A stretch of DNA of 64,000 bases from Oscheius tipulae (GCA_037178975.1 JASJZH010000004.1:1674001-1738000); one strand, 5' to 3'. Shown: positions 15,061 to 26,394, numbered from the stretch's first letter. The notes: generated by a model not told the origin, from the letters alone. Made by a program: numbers and translations.

Positions 15061-18052
15061 TAAGGAAAAGGTGTAATTGCTCTCCTGGAGGAACGTTGTT
15101 CCCAAATTGCTCTGCTGAATTTGGAGAAGAATATCTACTTCGATCAATTTGAAGTAGACTACCTTCCACCTCCCAACATCTACTAGAGGGCAAGAACATC
15201 TATTTCCTCTAGTCGTAGCCTGGACAACCGACTAGCAGTATTCGTCTATCATGCTGAGCCTCCGGATAGGGACCTTGAATTGCCGAACACTACGGACAGA
15301 TGCTCGTTTGGTCGAACTCGAATGCGGACTTAATACCATCCCCTTCGACATCATTGGTCTCTCAGAAGTGAAGAGACAAGGACGGCACTCAGTAACTCTA
15401 CAACAATCCGGACATTGCCTATTTCACGCAGGACAAGTCGGTTTCTTGGTCAACAAACGATGGACAAGCTACTCCACCTTCCGCGCCATCACGAGTCGCG
15501 TAGCAATACTCGATGTCCAAACTCCTGCTGGAACAGTAAGAATGGTCCAAGCATATGGCCCCACGTCGACCAGCTCCGATGAAGAATACGAAAACTTCCT
15601 GGCAAGCGTCAACGAAGGCTTGAATTACCGACAAGTACGTCGTGTTCGGCTTCCGGGGGAACGTCGGTTTTTCAAACTCGTTATTGGAGACTTTAATGCC
15701 AAAGTTGGAAGTGGAGAAGACGACGAGATATTCATCGGGAAACACGGCCTTGGTCATCGCAACGAAAGAGGTCAAATGCTAGCAGAGTTCTGCTCCGAAA
15801 ACGAACTCTACGTCATGAACACGAAGTTTTCAAAGCGACCAACTAGGAAATGGACCTGGATCTCGCCCAACATGGAGACAAAAAACGCCTTAGACTACAT
15901 CCTAAGTCAGAAGCCGAACACCTTCACAGACGTTGACATAATTGGCCGTCTTCAATTCAACACAGACCACCGTCTTGTGCTCGGAAAACTGGCATTACCA
16001 ACAAGAAAACATGTCCCGAAGAAGATCCAGAGGACAAAACATCGACTTGATAGAGCCCTATTCCAATACGCCACCGAAGACCAACTTCAACAGCTGAACA
16101 TGAGCACGTATGATATGATGAGAGAAATGCTTCTCAATTCCGCTGAAATCGCCTCCGTACCTGTCTCAAAGCCCAATTCAATCTCGCAAAGGACACACGA
16201 TCTATTCTGTAAGAGACACGAACTACAACATCGACCTGGGACCAGAAGTAATCGCGTGGAATTCAGTCTAGTCAACAGAGTACTTCGCGAATCATTGAAG
16301 CAGGACATTCGCGTGAAACATCACAACCGAGTCAAGGAAGCGCTGGAAGAAGGGAGAAGTATAAAAAGAGCTATGAGAGAAAACACGATTACAAGGAACG
16401 TTTTAACTCAACTGAACGACGAGAATGGTAACCTTGCTTCTTCACCGGATGATGTACGTGCTGTGGTTAAAGACTTCTACGATGGACTATACCGGTCTCA
16501 AGTGCCTATTCTACAGCCTGTCCTACATAATGATGATGCAGTCCCGGAAATCCTAAGATGTGAAGTGGAAAAGGCAATATCAAAACTGAAAAGAGGCAAG
16601 ACACCTGGAAAGGACCACATCACGACGGACATGCTCATTTGGTGCAAGGAACATGTGTCTCAACCGCTGGCAGCCATTTTGAATCGGATTCTCGAACACG
16701 AAACTCTACCATCCGAGCTCGCGGATTCGATGGTATCGCTGCTGTTCAAAAAGGGAGACCCAATGGACATCAAAAACTACAGGCCTATTGCGCTCTTGTC
16801 CGTGATTTTTAAAATCTTCAGTTCAATTCTACTATCAAGAATACAGAGAACTTTGGATGAAAATCAGCCTCCGGAGCAAGCAGGATTCAGGAGGTCTTTC
16901 TCAACGGCTGACCACTTACAAGTTATGAACGAGCTAATAGAAAGAGCAGTCGAATACAACTTCCCGCTTTTCATCGGATTCATCGACTACTCCAAAGCAT
17001 TTGACTCCATTGAGCACGGAGCTCTTTGGAATGCTCTAAACCGACAAGGAGTCCCCGCCAAGATCATCCGCGTACTTCAGCTCATCTATAAAACTGCCAA
17101 GGTCAACATACGAGTCTGTGGGAAGCCGGTGGATATCGACATGCAAAGAGGAGTTCTGCAAGGAGATACAATCTCGCCATCTCTCTTCAGCGCGGTAGTT
17201 GAAGAGGTATTCCGGAGTATGGACTGGCACACGTACGGGGTGAACATCAACGGGAAGCTGCTGACCAACATTCGATATGCTGATGACACGGTCCTCTTTG
17301 CTCACTCTGCCGGGGAACTGGAAGCAATGTTGGAGGATTTAGCCCATCACAGCACTTCGGTAGGACTTTCGCTGAATTGCCAAAAGACGAAGCTGATGAC
17401 CAACTGCAACCAGAACCCAATTGCTGTCAACGGCCAGATCATTCCGTACTGCAAGGAGTATATATATCTGGGATCAAGAGTATCGTTTGACCGAAATACT
17501 ACGCTGGAAGTCGGAAGACGAATTCGTTCTGGTTGGTATGCCTTCAATAGATTCCACGAAATCTTCACCAACAAACGGATCAGCCTGGCACAGAAGAGGA
17601 AACTCTACAGGATGTGTATTGAGCCTTGTTTACTATATGCGTCCGAAACATGGCCTACTCGAGAAAAGGACCTATCCAAACTACGGACAGCTCAGCACAA
17701 GATGATGAGGAGAATGGTTGGAGTAACTTTGTTAGATAGAAGAACAAACGGCTGGCTAGAAGGAACAGTGAAACTACCTGACATAAGGAAGGAGTTTTTC
17801 AAGAAAAAATGGAAATGGGCAAACAAAATAGCTAATTGGAGCGACGATAGATGGACGAAACGAATAGTCGAATGGAGACCGTGGAGATATAGAAGAATGA
17901 CAGGTCGACCAAAGACGAGATGGAGAGATGATTTCGCAGTGCAAATGGGTGAGACATGGACGAGAACAGCGAGGACGGACCCTGATCAATGGAGAGCAAG
18001 CATGACACGACATATAGAAAATATATGATTATTGTGAATAAATCTAAATCTA
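15061..18052 (+). mobile_element. Full-length RTE-clade non-LTR retrotransposon
   Basis: The element is flanked by a perfect 11-bp target duplication, ATGGTTCGAAC, at 15050-15060 and 18053-18063. The 3' end is a short AATCTAAATCTA-type repeat rather than poly(A), as in RTE elements. A leader of about 190 bp precedes one long ORF. Exact flanking repeats and an unbroken ORF indicate recent insertion. Length is 2992 bp. Confidence 0.88.
15251..18028 (+). CDS. RTE endonuclease-reverse transcriptase
   Basis: The ORF is intact at 925 aa. Residues 1-260 form an APE-type endonuclease (GTLNCRTLR, IIGLSEVKRQG, VIGDFNAKVGS, NTDHRLVLG). The reverse transcriptase core follows: GKTPGKDHI, YRPIALLSVIFKI, FIDYSKAFDSI, RGVLQGDTISPSLF and the catalytic IRYADDTVLF. 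The C-terminal part has the GRPKTRWRDD and DPDQWRA motifs seen in RTE proteins. It would nick the target and prime reverse transcription there. No disabling mutation is visible. Confidence 0.92.
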   Translation: MLSLRIGTLNCRTLRTDARLVELECGLNTIPFDIIGLSEVKRQGRHSVTLQQSGHCLFHAGQVGFLVNKRWTSYSTFRAITSRVAILDVQTPAGTVRMVQAYGPTSTSSDEEYENFLASVNEGLNYRQVRRVRLPGERRFFKLVIGDFNAKVGSGEDDEIFIGKHGLGHRNERGQMLAEFCSENELYVMNTKFSKRPTRKWTWISPNMETKNALDYILSQKPNTFTDVDIIGRLQFNTDHRLVLGKLALPTRKHVPKKIQRTKHRLDRALFQYATEDQLQQLNMSTYDMMREMLLNSAEIASVPVSKPNSISQRTHDLFCKRHELQHRPGTRSNRVEFSLVNRVLRESLKQDIRVKHHNRVKEALEEGRSIKRAMRENTITRNVLTQLNDENGNLASSPDDVRAVVKDFYDGLYRSQVPILQPVLHNDDAVPEILRCEVEKAISKLKRGKTPGKDHITTDMLIWCKEHVSQPLAAILNRILEHETLPSELADSMVSLLFKKGDPMDIKNYRPIALLSVIFKIFSSILLSRIQRTLDENQPPEQAGFRRSFSTADHLQVMNELIERAVEYNFPLFIGFIDYSKAFDSIEHGALWNALNRQGVPAKIIRVLQLIYKTAKVNIRVCGKPVDIDMQRGVLQGDTISPSLFSAVVEEVFRSMDWHTYGVNINGKLLTNIRYADDTVLFAHSAGELEAMLEDLAHHSTSVGLSLNCQKTKLMTNCNQNPIAVNGQIIPYCKEYIYLGSRVSFDRNTTLEVGRRIRSGWYAFNRFHEIFTNKRISLAQKRKLYRMCIEPCLLYASETWPTREKDLSKLRTAQHKMMRRMVGVTLLDRRTNGWLEGTVKLPDIRKEFFKKKWKWANKIANWSDDRWTKRIVEWRPWRYRRMTGRPKTRWRDDFAVQMGETWTRTARTDPDQWRASMTRHIENI

Positions 18053-18063
18053 ATGGTTCGAAC

Positions 18064-20179
18064 ATTATTTGAAACGTCTTCATAGTGTTTTATAATTTTG
18101 CGGCCAGTCATTCAGACTGGATGAAAGCAGTTCGTCCCTGATCCACACAGTGGTCAGAACCTATTTAGTTTTGTTAGAGTTCAGCTCATGCTCGATTCTG
18201 ACCGTTCTTGGGAAAAGCAGCTGGGAGATTCCATATACTCTCTGTCCTAAAGGTGCAGAAATAGACGTAGACTGCTGCTGTTTTACAAAGTTGCACACCG
18301 TGCCAATTTCCGCCGCTTTTAATATTTTTACTATTCTGAAAAGCTAATTCTTGGTCGGAAAAGTAGCTGTAAACTGGCGGAATATCCTTTATACGCTGTT
18401 CGACAAATTTTACTGAGAAGATCCCGCCAAAAAGCATCTTTTTAGATGGCAATCAGCCGTCTTCACGGCTGCCCATCCCACTGCCGAATCTTCACGGCCC
18501 ACTGTCCAGTCAGGCAACGTCTCTCAAGCAATTCGACCACGCTCTCTCCTCTCAGTTGGAGTTATTGTCCTCTCAACAGCTTTACTTTGTAAGTACTTCT
18601 CACCAGACTTCTAATTCACGAACTTTAGCACATGTACATTCAGCGACTGACCTATCAGAGTTTGTCCGACAACGAAATAGGGAGCCGGCTTCGAAAATGG
18701 CTCAGGTTCTGTCAGTATTCATTACGTTCTCTCCTATTTTACTCCTGAGATTTTTATCTACATTTTTAGAGTGTAAGAAATCGTGTTTTGGTCTAGCACA
18801 CAGGTATCCGTTATTAAAGCGAGTGTATACCGCCTGTACACTAGCCCTATAGTTAAGTAAATCAAGAGCATTCATGTGCCTTCAAGAAATTCAGGTTGCG
18901 CGGTCGGTTAGCGCTCCGATTACAAAACAAAAACGGGTACAACTCCTGCTTGGGTCAAACCATATTTTCTTACCAGAAAAACTATTTTCCCTCAACTTTA
19001 CTTTCCTGCGAATCTAAGTTTGCACGCCAAATTCAAATGGGGGACCGGTATACGCCCACTTTAACCGAGGTTGATATGAAGAAATCTTGATAGCTACAAG
19101 TGAGAGTCAACTTCAAGCAGCAAATATTGTGAGAAAAACGTGAAAGATACCTGGAAATGTCTTTTTTTCAGAGAACAGGATTGGTACCTGGTCAAGTCGG
19201 GCCGGCTGTACTAGTCGGCCGATTGTTCTCCAGCAAAAAGACCTGTGCCCTTTCGTGAGCTTATTGTTCAATTTTTAAGCCAAAAAAAATCCGTTCACAG
19301 TCCAAAAATGAGAAAAATCTGACCACGATTAGACAGTTTTCAAGATCACAAATTTGGAAATAGGACTTCAGAACTGTCACCAAACATTCTCAAAAACTCA
19401 GCTTCTGGAATCGTTTTAAAACCCTATCATCTTTCCGACAAGACCACGTGATGATCTTCTCAGTTCAGCTACTCTAGATGATTCTTCTCCCTCCTCCCAA
19501 GACATTCCCTTTTTTCAATTTGCCCATTTTTTGTTTCTAGTCTGCCAACTGAAATCTCTCTTTTTTTGTACGCTGTATGTACAGCTTTACCAGGAAATAT
19601 AGTCTATTTCATACAACTGCCCGGAGGTTTAAAATCGTTTCTTGCCGTACATATTTGAGCCCCACCACGTGCTAGCTAGTCTTGTGGGAGAAGAAGCTGT
19701 CCTTCTTGTACAGTTTACCGGAAGCCCAAATCTCTTCAAAAGAGTCCATAACACTAACGATGGCGAATGTTTATAGCTCTGACGGCCAACCACATTTTGG
19801 TCAGAACAGCCAAAAAAACTTGTTGAGGATGGAAAAGGCTATATTCGCAAATTTGGGTAAGTAGAGACTGCAGTTTCCACATGAAATAACTGGATTGCAA
19901 CTCCGAAAAAACATGACCTCGTTTTCTTCAGTTTTTATGACATTTTTTGCATGAAAAGCCTAGAAAAGCACCAATCAGTTATACAAGCAACATTTGGCAA
20001 AAAGTTTTTTTTTTGATCAATTTAAACTATGGTCTAGTCATCATTGGTCAGCTCAAATAAAACCGACCTGGCTCCCTAACCTTTTCGTATAAAGTTCTAG
20101 TCTTGTTGTACTCTGCCATCGAGTGATATGCTTCAGAAGTTTGGCTGTTTGGGGCTCGAGTGACAGTTAGGTGCTCTTC
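18064..20179. other. Gene-poor spacer; one possible two-exon coding piece
   Basis: Most of this 2.1 kb shows nothing I can name. A possible plus-strand exon pair lies near 18520-18590 and 18629-18750, joined by a 44-nt GTAAGT...TTTAG intron; it reads LSSQQLYF then HMYIQRLTYQSLSDNE and stops in FYS. No family is recognised and the start is not found. Confidence 0.25.
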
Positions 20180-20290
20180 CAGTCGAGCTACCGTGACAGG
20201 GGCAACGTTCTCCTAGAGACGCATCTCCCAAACTGACTTGACTTGCCAACAGTTGTCACTAATTGCTGTCATAAAGTATCTGTGACAAGT
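20180..20290 (+). repeat. Dispersed repeat family B copy
   Basis: GGGGCAACGTTCTCCTAGAG, then CCAAACTGACTTGACTTGCC, matches 57540-57610 closely and 45365-45420 in reverse complement. It lies just before the lectin exon at 20334. Confidence 0.6.
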
Positions 20291-20333
20291 TGACAATAAA
20301 GATATTTCCAATTTCTTCTTTTAAAGTTTTCAG

Positions 20334-20875
20334 TACCGATGTTCTTCCGAATTACTCTCAAGATATGATGCCGAACAACTCTGCGCTGCTGGCAAAGCAA
20401 CTTTCGTAAAAATTAACAGCCAGGAACTGAATGATTTTCTCAACAACTTGGGAATATCTACTCAAAATTGCGAATACAACTGGGCACCACTTTTGGGGCT
20501 CTCATGCACAAGAAACACGTCATCTAGCTGTACATGGTACGATGGGACTCGCCTGACTGGATACAGCAATTTTGGAGTGGGTAAGGTTGTTTTCGCTTCA
20601 TTTCATTGCCCTTCATTGAGGTGACCCTTTACCTGGAACATACACATGGATGAGTTACGGAACCACAGATTACAGTCAGCCTGGTAAATGGTTCACAGCT
20701 GATTATGGGTCAGAAGCAGTTCTTTGTCTGAAAAGTGAGTTTATCTATCTTTCAAATAATCCATGTTTTAGATGCTACAATGGCTATGGACAGTGGTCTC
20801 GTTATAAGCCGTTCAAGGCCCATTCGTTTAAAAGAACAAGTACGCCCAACTACAGACAAAGAGAATACAAAATAA
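20334..20875 (+). CDS. C-type lectin domain protein (3' exons)
   Basis: Three exons in phase (20334-20580, 20621-20734, 20772-20875) encode 154 residues. Features of a C-type lectin fold are visible: AEQLCAAGKATFVKINSQEL, a central APLLGLSCTR, WYDGTRLTGYSNF, then KWFTADYGSEAVLCLK. A basic 30-residue tail ends NTK. The N-terminal exon with a signal peptide was not found; 19680-19860 has an open stretch ending in a donor but does not join convincingly. AAATAAAATAAACG at the end may supply the polyadenylation signal. Carbohydrate binding is uncertain because no clear EPN or QPD motif is present. Confidence 0.65.
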
Positions 20876-21311
20876 AATAAACGAAATCCTTTATTTTTAA
20901 GCAAATTTTTTGTAATAGAGCTACCGTATTTCTTCTAAAATACACACCCCCAAAGTTTAGACATCGAATCATAACTTGCTCCAGAAACGAAATCGCAAAA
21001 ACGCCTAAATACAAAGTTGTAGAGAAGATCAAGAGCTATAACTTCGCTTTTGACCAACTATTGCATTGCTCCTGGGGTGCGCTATGATTCGTTGAAGCAA
21101 CTGCTTTTATTTGAGGATGTATGCCTGTACTTTCGAGAAAGAAACTGACTAAGAAGAAGCGCGTGACGTGGACACAAAAATGACTCTTTGGCCTCTCTTT
21201 GTCATTTTTTTTTCGCTAAAGTACAAGCACACTTACATGTCGAAGTGATCTCAATTTTTTAATAACAACAATAGCTGAACATTTATTATTATTCGTAGAC
21301 AAGCTCTTGAA

Positions 21312-21806
21312 CTAGCCCGAGAATAATGACGGATCAATAAAGCATAAATCATGGCTATTCCACCTAGCAAACTGACTTATTACACAAAAGAAAGTCGAAG
21401 CAAGATTACCTATACTGGACGGAATAGTCATCCACTTTCCAATATTTAAGAGATCAGTTGTGGAAACAATGATGTATGTGCCGTTTGTATTGCTCACAAG
21501 ATGTCCAGGATAAAAGTTTGAACAACCCATTAAGAGGGTACCATCTTCCCAATAGCAAGCAATTGTGTTTTTACACTTTAAACCAATTCATGGAACGCGA
21601 TCCTCAGTAGATAGGGAGGAAAGGAAGTTGTTCAAATAGGCACTATGAACTTTGCAAAAGACTTCTTCAGCACATTTGAGAAAATTCGTCGAATAGAACT
21701 TGTAGCACTTGCAATTTCCAGGAAAAAAAGCCAGGATCACCGACGGAATTTCCTGATAGATCGTTAGACTTTTTGCATTAATCGATGTTATGCACTTTAT
21801 AATCAA
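21312..21806 (-). pseudogene. C-type lectin domain with nonsense codon
   Basis: On the minus strand KCYKFYSTNFLKCAEEVF is followed, after one stop, by IGLKCKNTIACYWEDGTLL, then FYPGHLVS, IGKWMTIPSS and FFCVIS. The stop TGA (21588-21590) occupies the place of the conserved Trp in the WIGL motif, so one G-to-A change from TGG explains it. The reading frame is otherwise continuous. The final disulphide Cys after KW is also replaced. It is most likely a recently dead relative of the lectin genes at 20.3 and 57 kb. Confidence 0.6.
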
Positions 21807-21959
21807 AAATCATTGAGTTTAACCAAAAAATGGAAATCTAGGGGTTACGGGTTCGAGTCCATTTTGGGCAATTTTCTTTTGTTCCGCTGTTTTTAGTTGG
21901 AAATGACTGAAAACTCGTTTGTCACTTAGAAAACGTGTCATGTATGAGATTCAGTCCTT

Positions 21960-22210
21960 TGGGACTGAGTTTAAATGAGTTTGAGTGGGCCTGGATGTCG
22001 GAAAACTGACAAGGCACCAAACAGGGAAAGATCTATCCTAATGCTGTGCGATCGAACAGTCCAGCGAGCCCTCCTCGGACCCGACCAACCCCGCACTAAA
22101 ACGAAATCGATTATTGCATTCTTGTATTTTTCACGCAACGCACAGGCTCCACACCGCTCGTTTGTTGACGCTGGTATCGCGTATAAAACATAAGAGTGCA
22201 ATAGCCTGGT
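21960..22210. other. GC-richer block of unknown nature
   Basis: Base composition differs from the surrounding AT-rich DNA (for example CCCTCCTCGGACCCGACCAA and CACAGGCTCCACACCGCTCG). Open frames exist on both strands but none is recognisable. It could be a dispersed repeat that has no second copy in this window. Confidence 0.25.
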
Positions 22211-22373
22211 AAATCATGTAAGACCGGCGGATGATCGTTGTAATGTAGGGGGCAAATTTTTTTGATGCCGTTTCGGCAAGCACCTACCGATGCTCACTGT
22301 TGTGGTATAAGTCAGTGTTGTCAGTTTTCCTACTCCTAGGGCCCCAGCCATATATGCGAGCAGAGGGATAACC

Positions 22374-22565
22374 CTAACCGCATCCAGGAACTCCTGTCGG
22401 TTTGGTTGTCCCAACTCCACAATTAGATTGTTCTACATCCGAATCGACCGGACAAACGAATCCCAAATTCGGATTGCAGAACTCTTGGGTCCTAGATCCC
22501 GAGGAAGTGAGGGATCCAAGAGCCAGTAAAAGACATAGGATCTTGACTAGTCCATGAGAAGCCAT
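22374..22565 (-). CDS. Small secreted Cys-containing peptide
   Basis: This 63-aa ORF starts at ATG 22565. A hydrophobic signal sequence (VKILCLLLALGSLTSSG) precedes a short mature part with four cysteines: EFCNPN, FVCPVD, SNCGVG, VPGCG. Pro, Gly and Thr are common. I do not recognise the family. The length, signal peptide and even cysteine number suit a secreted peptide, but a chance ORF is possible. Confidence 0.4.
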   Translation of the reverse strand: MASHGLVKILCLLLALGSLTSSGSRTQEFCNPNLGFVCPVDSDVEQSNCGVGTTKPTGVPGCG

Positions 22566-22724
22566 CACTCATCTATAAATTAAAGCCGTTCCAGCGATTT
22601 GGCTGATTTAAGGTTGAATTGAGGCTCAGAACATAAGCGCGCTATGACGGTTATCTATTTTTGCAGAGACCTGCTAATCCTAAGCACTTGCTAAGCGGAA
22701 GAGAACCAGAGTTAGAACGAGAGT

Positions 22725-22985
22725 TCCTGCGACACGTTCTCTTCTATGAATGCCGAGATTCTTGACGCATGTCGCAATGCTAACAACATTTATGGAAGTG
22801 GGATAATTACCAAGAAAACTTGCATTGAGATTTTCTTCCACTTTCATCGAGGTTAGAAAAATATTTAGAAAAAATGCTTCTCGCCGGAGAAGAAAGCTGC
22901 CAGGTCGAAAGCAGGTTAAAGATTTTCTCTGCAGCGAGAAATACGGCTGTCAGTCCGTCTATTACACGGTAAACATATTATAAAA
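22725..22985 (+). pseudogene. Mariner-type transposase HTH fragment, copy 1
   Basis: In one frame LRHVLFYEC, and after a shift NIYGSGIITKKTCIEIF, match the two halves of the mariner/SETMAR helix-turn-helix (pattern RHVLLxEF ... YGExxxSxxTCxxWFxxF). A near copy lies at 26400-26640. Both carry a break between the halves. AATGCTTCTCGCCGGAGAAG follows in both. Only this N-terminal region is present. Confidence 0.45.
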
Positions 22986-23013
22986 CGCTTTGGAAAGGGA
23001 TGAAATGTTTTAG

Positions 23014-23190
23014 ATTCAATGCTTTTACGAGAAACCTTCTAAAAACATTGGATACAGGCCGGCGCGCATGGAGTTTTATGTCGAGATGTATGACGACATC
23101 AAGAAACCCAACACGTACTGTGAAGAGAAACTACTCTTTACCAATAAGAAAACCATTGAAAATCCATTCAACACCATTGTCACTCTGTAA
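23014..23190 (+). CDS. C-terminal exon of an unidentified gene
   Basis: An exon opening after ATGTTTTAG encodes 58 residues and a stop (IQCFYEKPSKNIGY, FYVEMYDDIKKPNTYCEEK). It can join in phase to a short upstream segment ending SVYYT at about 22971 through a 43-nt intron. The charged, well-mixed composition looks like real coding sequence. No family is recognised. It converges on the kinase gene's 3' end 42 bp away. Confidence 0.35.
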   Translation: MQCFYEKPSKNIGYRPARMEFYVEMYDDIKKPNTYCEEKLLFTNKKTIENPFNTIVTL

Positions 23191-23232
23191 AGGATAATTA
23201 TTCATTGCCAAAATAAACACAATATAAAGTGT

Positions 23233-26090
23233 CTAAATATCTAACTGAAATTTGTGAACAACTCCTAGTCGACCTTCGTGCTTTCCATAAGACATTCCAC
23301 TACTCTGAACGCTTAGATTTGATGGTTCTATAATGTAACACTTACGTTGTCAAGGTAAGTTATCATATCTCCTTCTTTGAACTGAAGATCCTTTTCTTTA
23401 ACATCGAGATTATCAGAATTAGCGGCGACTATGCGAATTCGTTCCCTAAAAGTAATGATTTAAAAAGATAATTCGGGACATATGGACAGAAGGACATAAT
23501 CTCAAACCTTAGGAAAGTGTAGTATTGGACCTTAGATGAGTAAAAGAGTTCATACAGCCTTTCACCATCCGCATCTCTGTTAATCCAGGCACTGTCTGGC
23601 CGAGTTTCCACTTTCTCGAACAAATCATACCACTCAAAGTTCTGATCATATACAACAGCAACGGACACGCTGCGATTTTTGAAAAAATCATTCCATTCTG
23701 GTCCGAATTCCTCTTTCAAATCTTGTTCCACAAAAATAATAATGGAGTCGCGAAATAACTCCGAGTCCACTTCGTCTCTTAGTTTGCTGAGTGGTTCCTT
23801 TTCATAATGGTCCCAGAATAAAACTTTAGTCTTGTCGAACTTCCTTAAATCGTTCTTCTCGCGATATTCTTCCAATTTGTCTCCAAAACTGGGCGAAGAA
23901 TTAAACATGCAGTACATTCTAATTTGTCTCTTTTCCTCTGTCATGACAAACTGTATAAGGTCAGCCTTCAGTTTGTATTCTTCCTCAAGCTCATCCAACG
24001 CCTCCAATTGTTCCTGTAGCCGAACTTTCAGGTTCTTTTGTGGCATCCAATAGTATAATCCAAACAAGTTCTTTGTTATATCCTTATACATATTCATGTT
24101 CCCGTGTTGAAATACATCAGCAGTGAAATCTCTTATGATTTGAAAATTGCTGTTAAAGCACAGGAATCTGAAAATTGTTGCCGTGAAACCAATTACCTCT
24201 ATCCTCTGCTCCATTCACTAACCTTGAAACAGGCTTTCCTCTGTAGGAATTAACTTCTTTCGCATACAGTTGTATGAAGGCTCTAAGAGCTTTCATAACA
24301 TGCGGGAACATCTTCTGCGGGGCCATGAACAAATGCGATCTCACGTCATCGTTGGTAAATATTAAGTAATCGTCGTTATGCTTGTCTAGGCTACATGATT
24401 CCATTTGATTTGTCATTGAAGTGATTGAAGTGTCGTAACCGCTATCTGTAGCAGATGATAAGGCACCCACGGATGGAACCGATGGCATCTTATGAGTGCT
24501 AACAGTTTTGGGACCAGTATAAGTTGAGCTGACGGAAACAGTTGGTGCTGCTCCAACAGACTGAGACTTTTGAACATTTGGCTCCATTGCAGCATAAGCG
24601 GGGACGGTTGGAAGATCTGAGACTGGACTAGCTTGAGGGGCAGGATTTGGTGAGGAGCCAGGTTTCGCCTCCAAAACTTTCTTTGCTAAGCTGATAATCT
24701 GCAGGATTGTTACACGCTCTTTCGCATCATTACACCAAGATCTAGAAAAAACTATTGCCCAAAAAGGAATTTCTCACTTTGTGATGAGGTTCTTGATTCC
24801 GGGCTGGAGATTCTCTCCCAAAGGAGGTCTCTTTCCGCGAGGAACATTACTCGTAACGGTGAAAACGCCTTCGCCACTGAAAGGGATCCTGAAAAGAGGT
24901 TTTTCAACGTGTTCTCCTTGTCAAACGCTATACTTTCTGTGGAACATTTCCCAAATCGTAATGCCGAGAGCATAGACATCATTTGCAGTGCTTACAGCCG
25001 ATCGCAGTGTACTGCTATCAGCTTCGAATAGTTCTGGTGCCATATAGGAGACAGTTCCGCCGCTGAAAAAAGCATCAACATGGATAAAAGATGTTGCAGA
25101 GGTACTTGAAGGTAAGCATGGTTTGATCCAAAGTTCTAGCCATTCCAAAATCAGACACTTTTAAGACTTTATGATATTCATCCAGAAGCATGCTGAAATT
25201 GTGTATCTATATACCATAAAACATCTAATTGCAACCCCAACTTTACCAACTTCCGGGTCACTTTCGCGCATCATAGTTCGCTCTGAGAGCAAGATACAGA
25301 CAAACGGTTAAAATCAAAGTTGCAGCTTTAAATACCCTTTCGCTGGTCTGCAGTTTTGTTTTTTGTTTTTTTTACAAGAGGAAAAAATTGGTGGTTTTAG
25401 TTTTTCGATCTATTGGCCACGGGTCGCGCTACAGCCCGTTAAAACTGAAAAATCTGTTTTCCTTAATACCAACCAGAAGACATTTAAAACGCGGAAATTT
25501 GCGAACTGGAGAGGAAAGGCCGAGAATTTATTGCTCATGCTACAAATAATCCCGTAGGGTCATGATCTATCTTTCCCGTAAAAAAACAATTTACTTTTGG
25601 GGCTTGACGTCACGATGAACTATCCCAGCCTCGTGCAAATATTGCAATCCACGTCCTGCTTGTAAAATCCAGTTGAAGATAGTCCTCTGTCCATAAGCGA
25701 TTTTTGGATTGTGGATGACTCAGAACAAAACGTAATGTATGACGCTTTACTTACCAGAAGACAAGCTACCGCCTGGCATGAATTCCATGACATAACCAGT
25801 CTGCCGAATGCTTCCCTCCTGGTTGTTATAGAGTCCGAGTAGGCGGACAATGTTGATGTGCAAGGAATGTTTCAAAAGGAGAGCTATTTCCTTCTTGCTC
25901 GGTTCAGTCACAGTAGCGGCATTGAAAATCTTGACACAGACCTCTCTGATTGCATTTTTTTTCTCGAAAAGTTTCTTACTCACCCGTATGTATCGGATTC
26001 TCCTTTGTAAACGACTGCTTCTCCACCCTTGTCAAGATGCTTTAAAGTCGAGAAATGCGATCGATTGAAAGTTTTGATGTCAAAATCCAT
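23233..26090 (-). CDS. TKL-type protein kinase with C-terminal SH3-like domain
   Basis: Ten exons in phase give 699 aa: 26090-25984, 25945-25755, 25718-25595, 25192-25106, 25062-24934, 24888-24778, 24741-24223, 24167-23508, 23445-23346, 23304-23233. The kinase domain (about 12-270) has K41 in EVCVKIF, catalytic HRDVKPQN (D136), DFG (D155), SYMAPE and DVYALGITIWEM. The glycine loop is degenerate (KGGEAVVYKG). Style is TAK1/MLK/IRAK-like. A Ser/Pro-rich linker and about 200 residues of unknown, partly coiled-coil sequence (LQEQLEALDELEEEYKLKAD) follow. The last 55 residues resemble SH3: RIRIVAANSDN, LQFKEGDMITYLDN, SYGKHEGRLGVVHKF, with the usual Trp missing. It probably acts in a cytoplasmic signalling cascade. 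Confidence 0.8.
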
Positions 26091-26394
26091 TTAGTCGAGA
26101 GAACAGAGCTGATAGGACAGTGGAGAAGAAGCAAATGTCAGTAAAGATAAGAGAGTAGACAATGAGACAGTTTGGGATACAATTGATGCTGCACCCTTCT
26201 CGGGGCTGAGTACAAGGTGAATCATGTAGTTTTACACTTTCAATTGATAAACAGGGAAAAATATGAGTTTCCTGCAGGTGAGAAATAACGGGTTCCCACC
26301 AAGGCTACGGGGATAGTACCGTAACCCGGATACCGGATATTGATTTAACTACGCATCGACCCTTATTCATGGCTGCGTATTGATGTGCCATGTT

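Noticed and set aside
21838-21870. GGGTTCGAGTCC resembling a tRNA T-arm
   Set aside because: The surrounding sequence does not fold into a cloverleaf.
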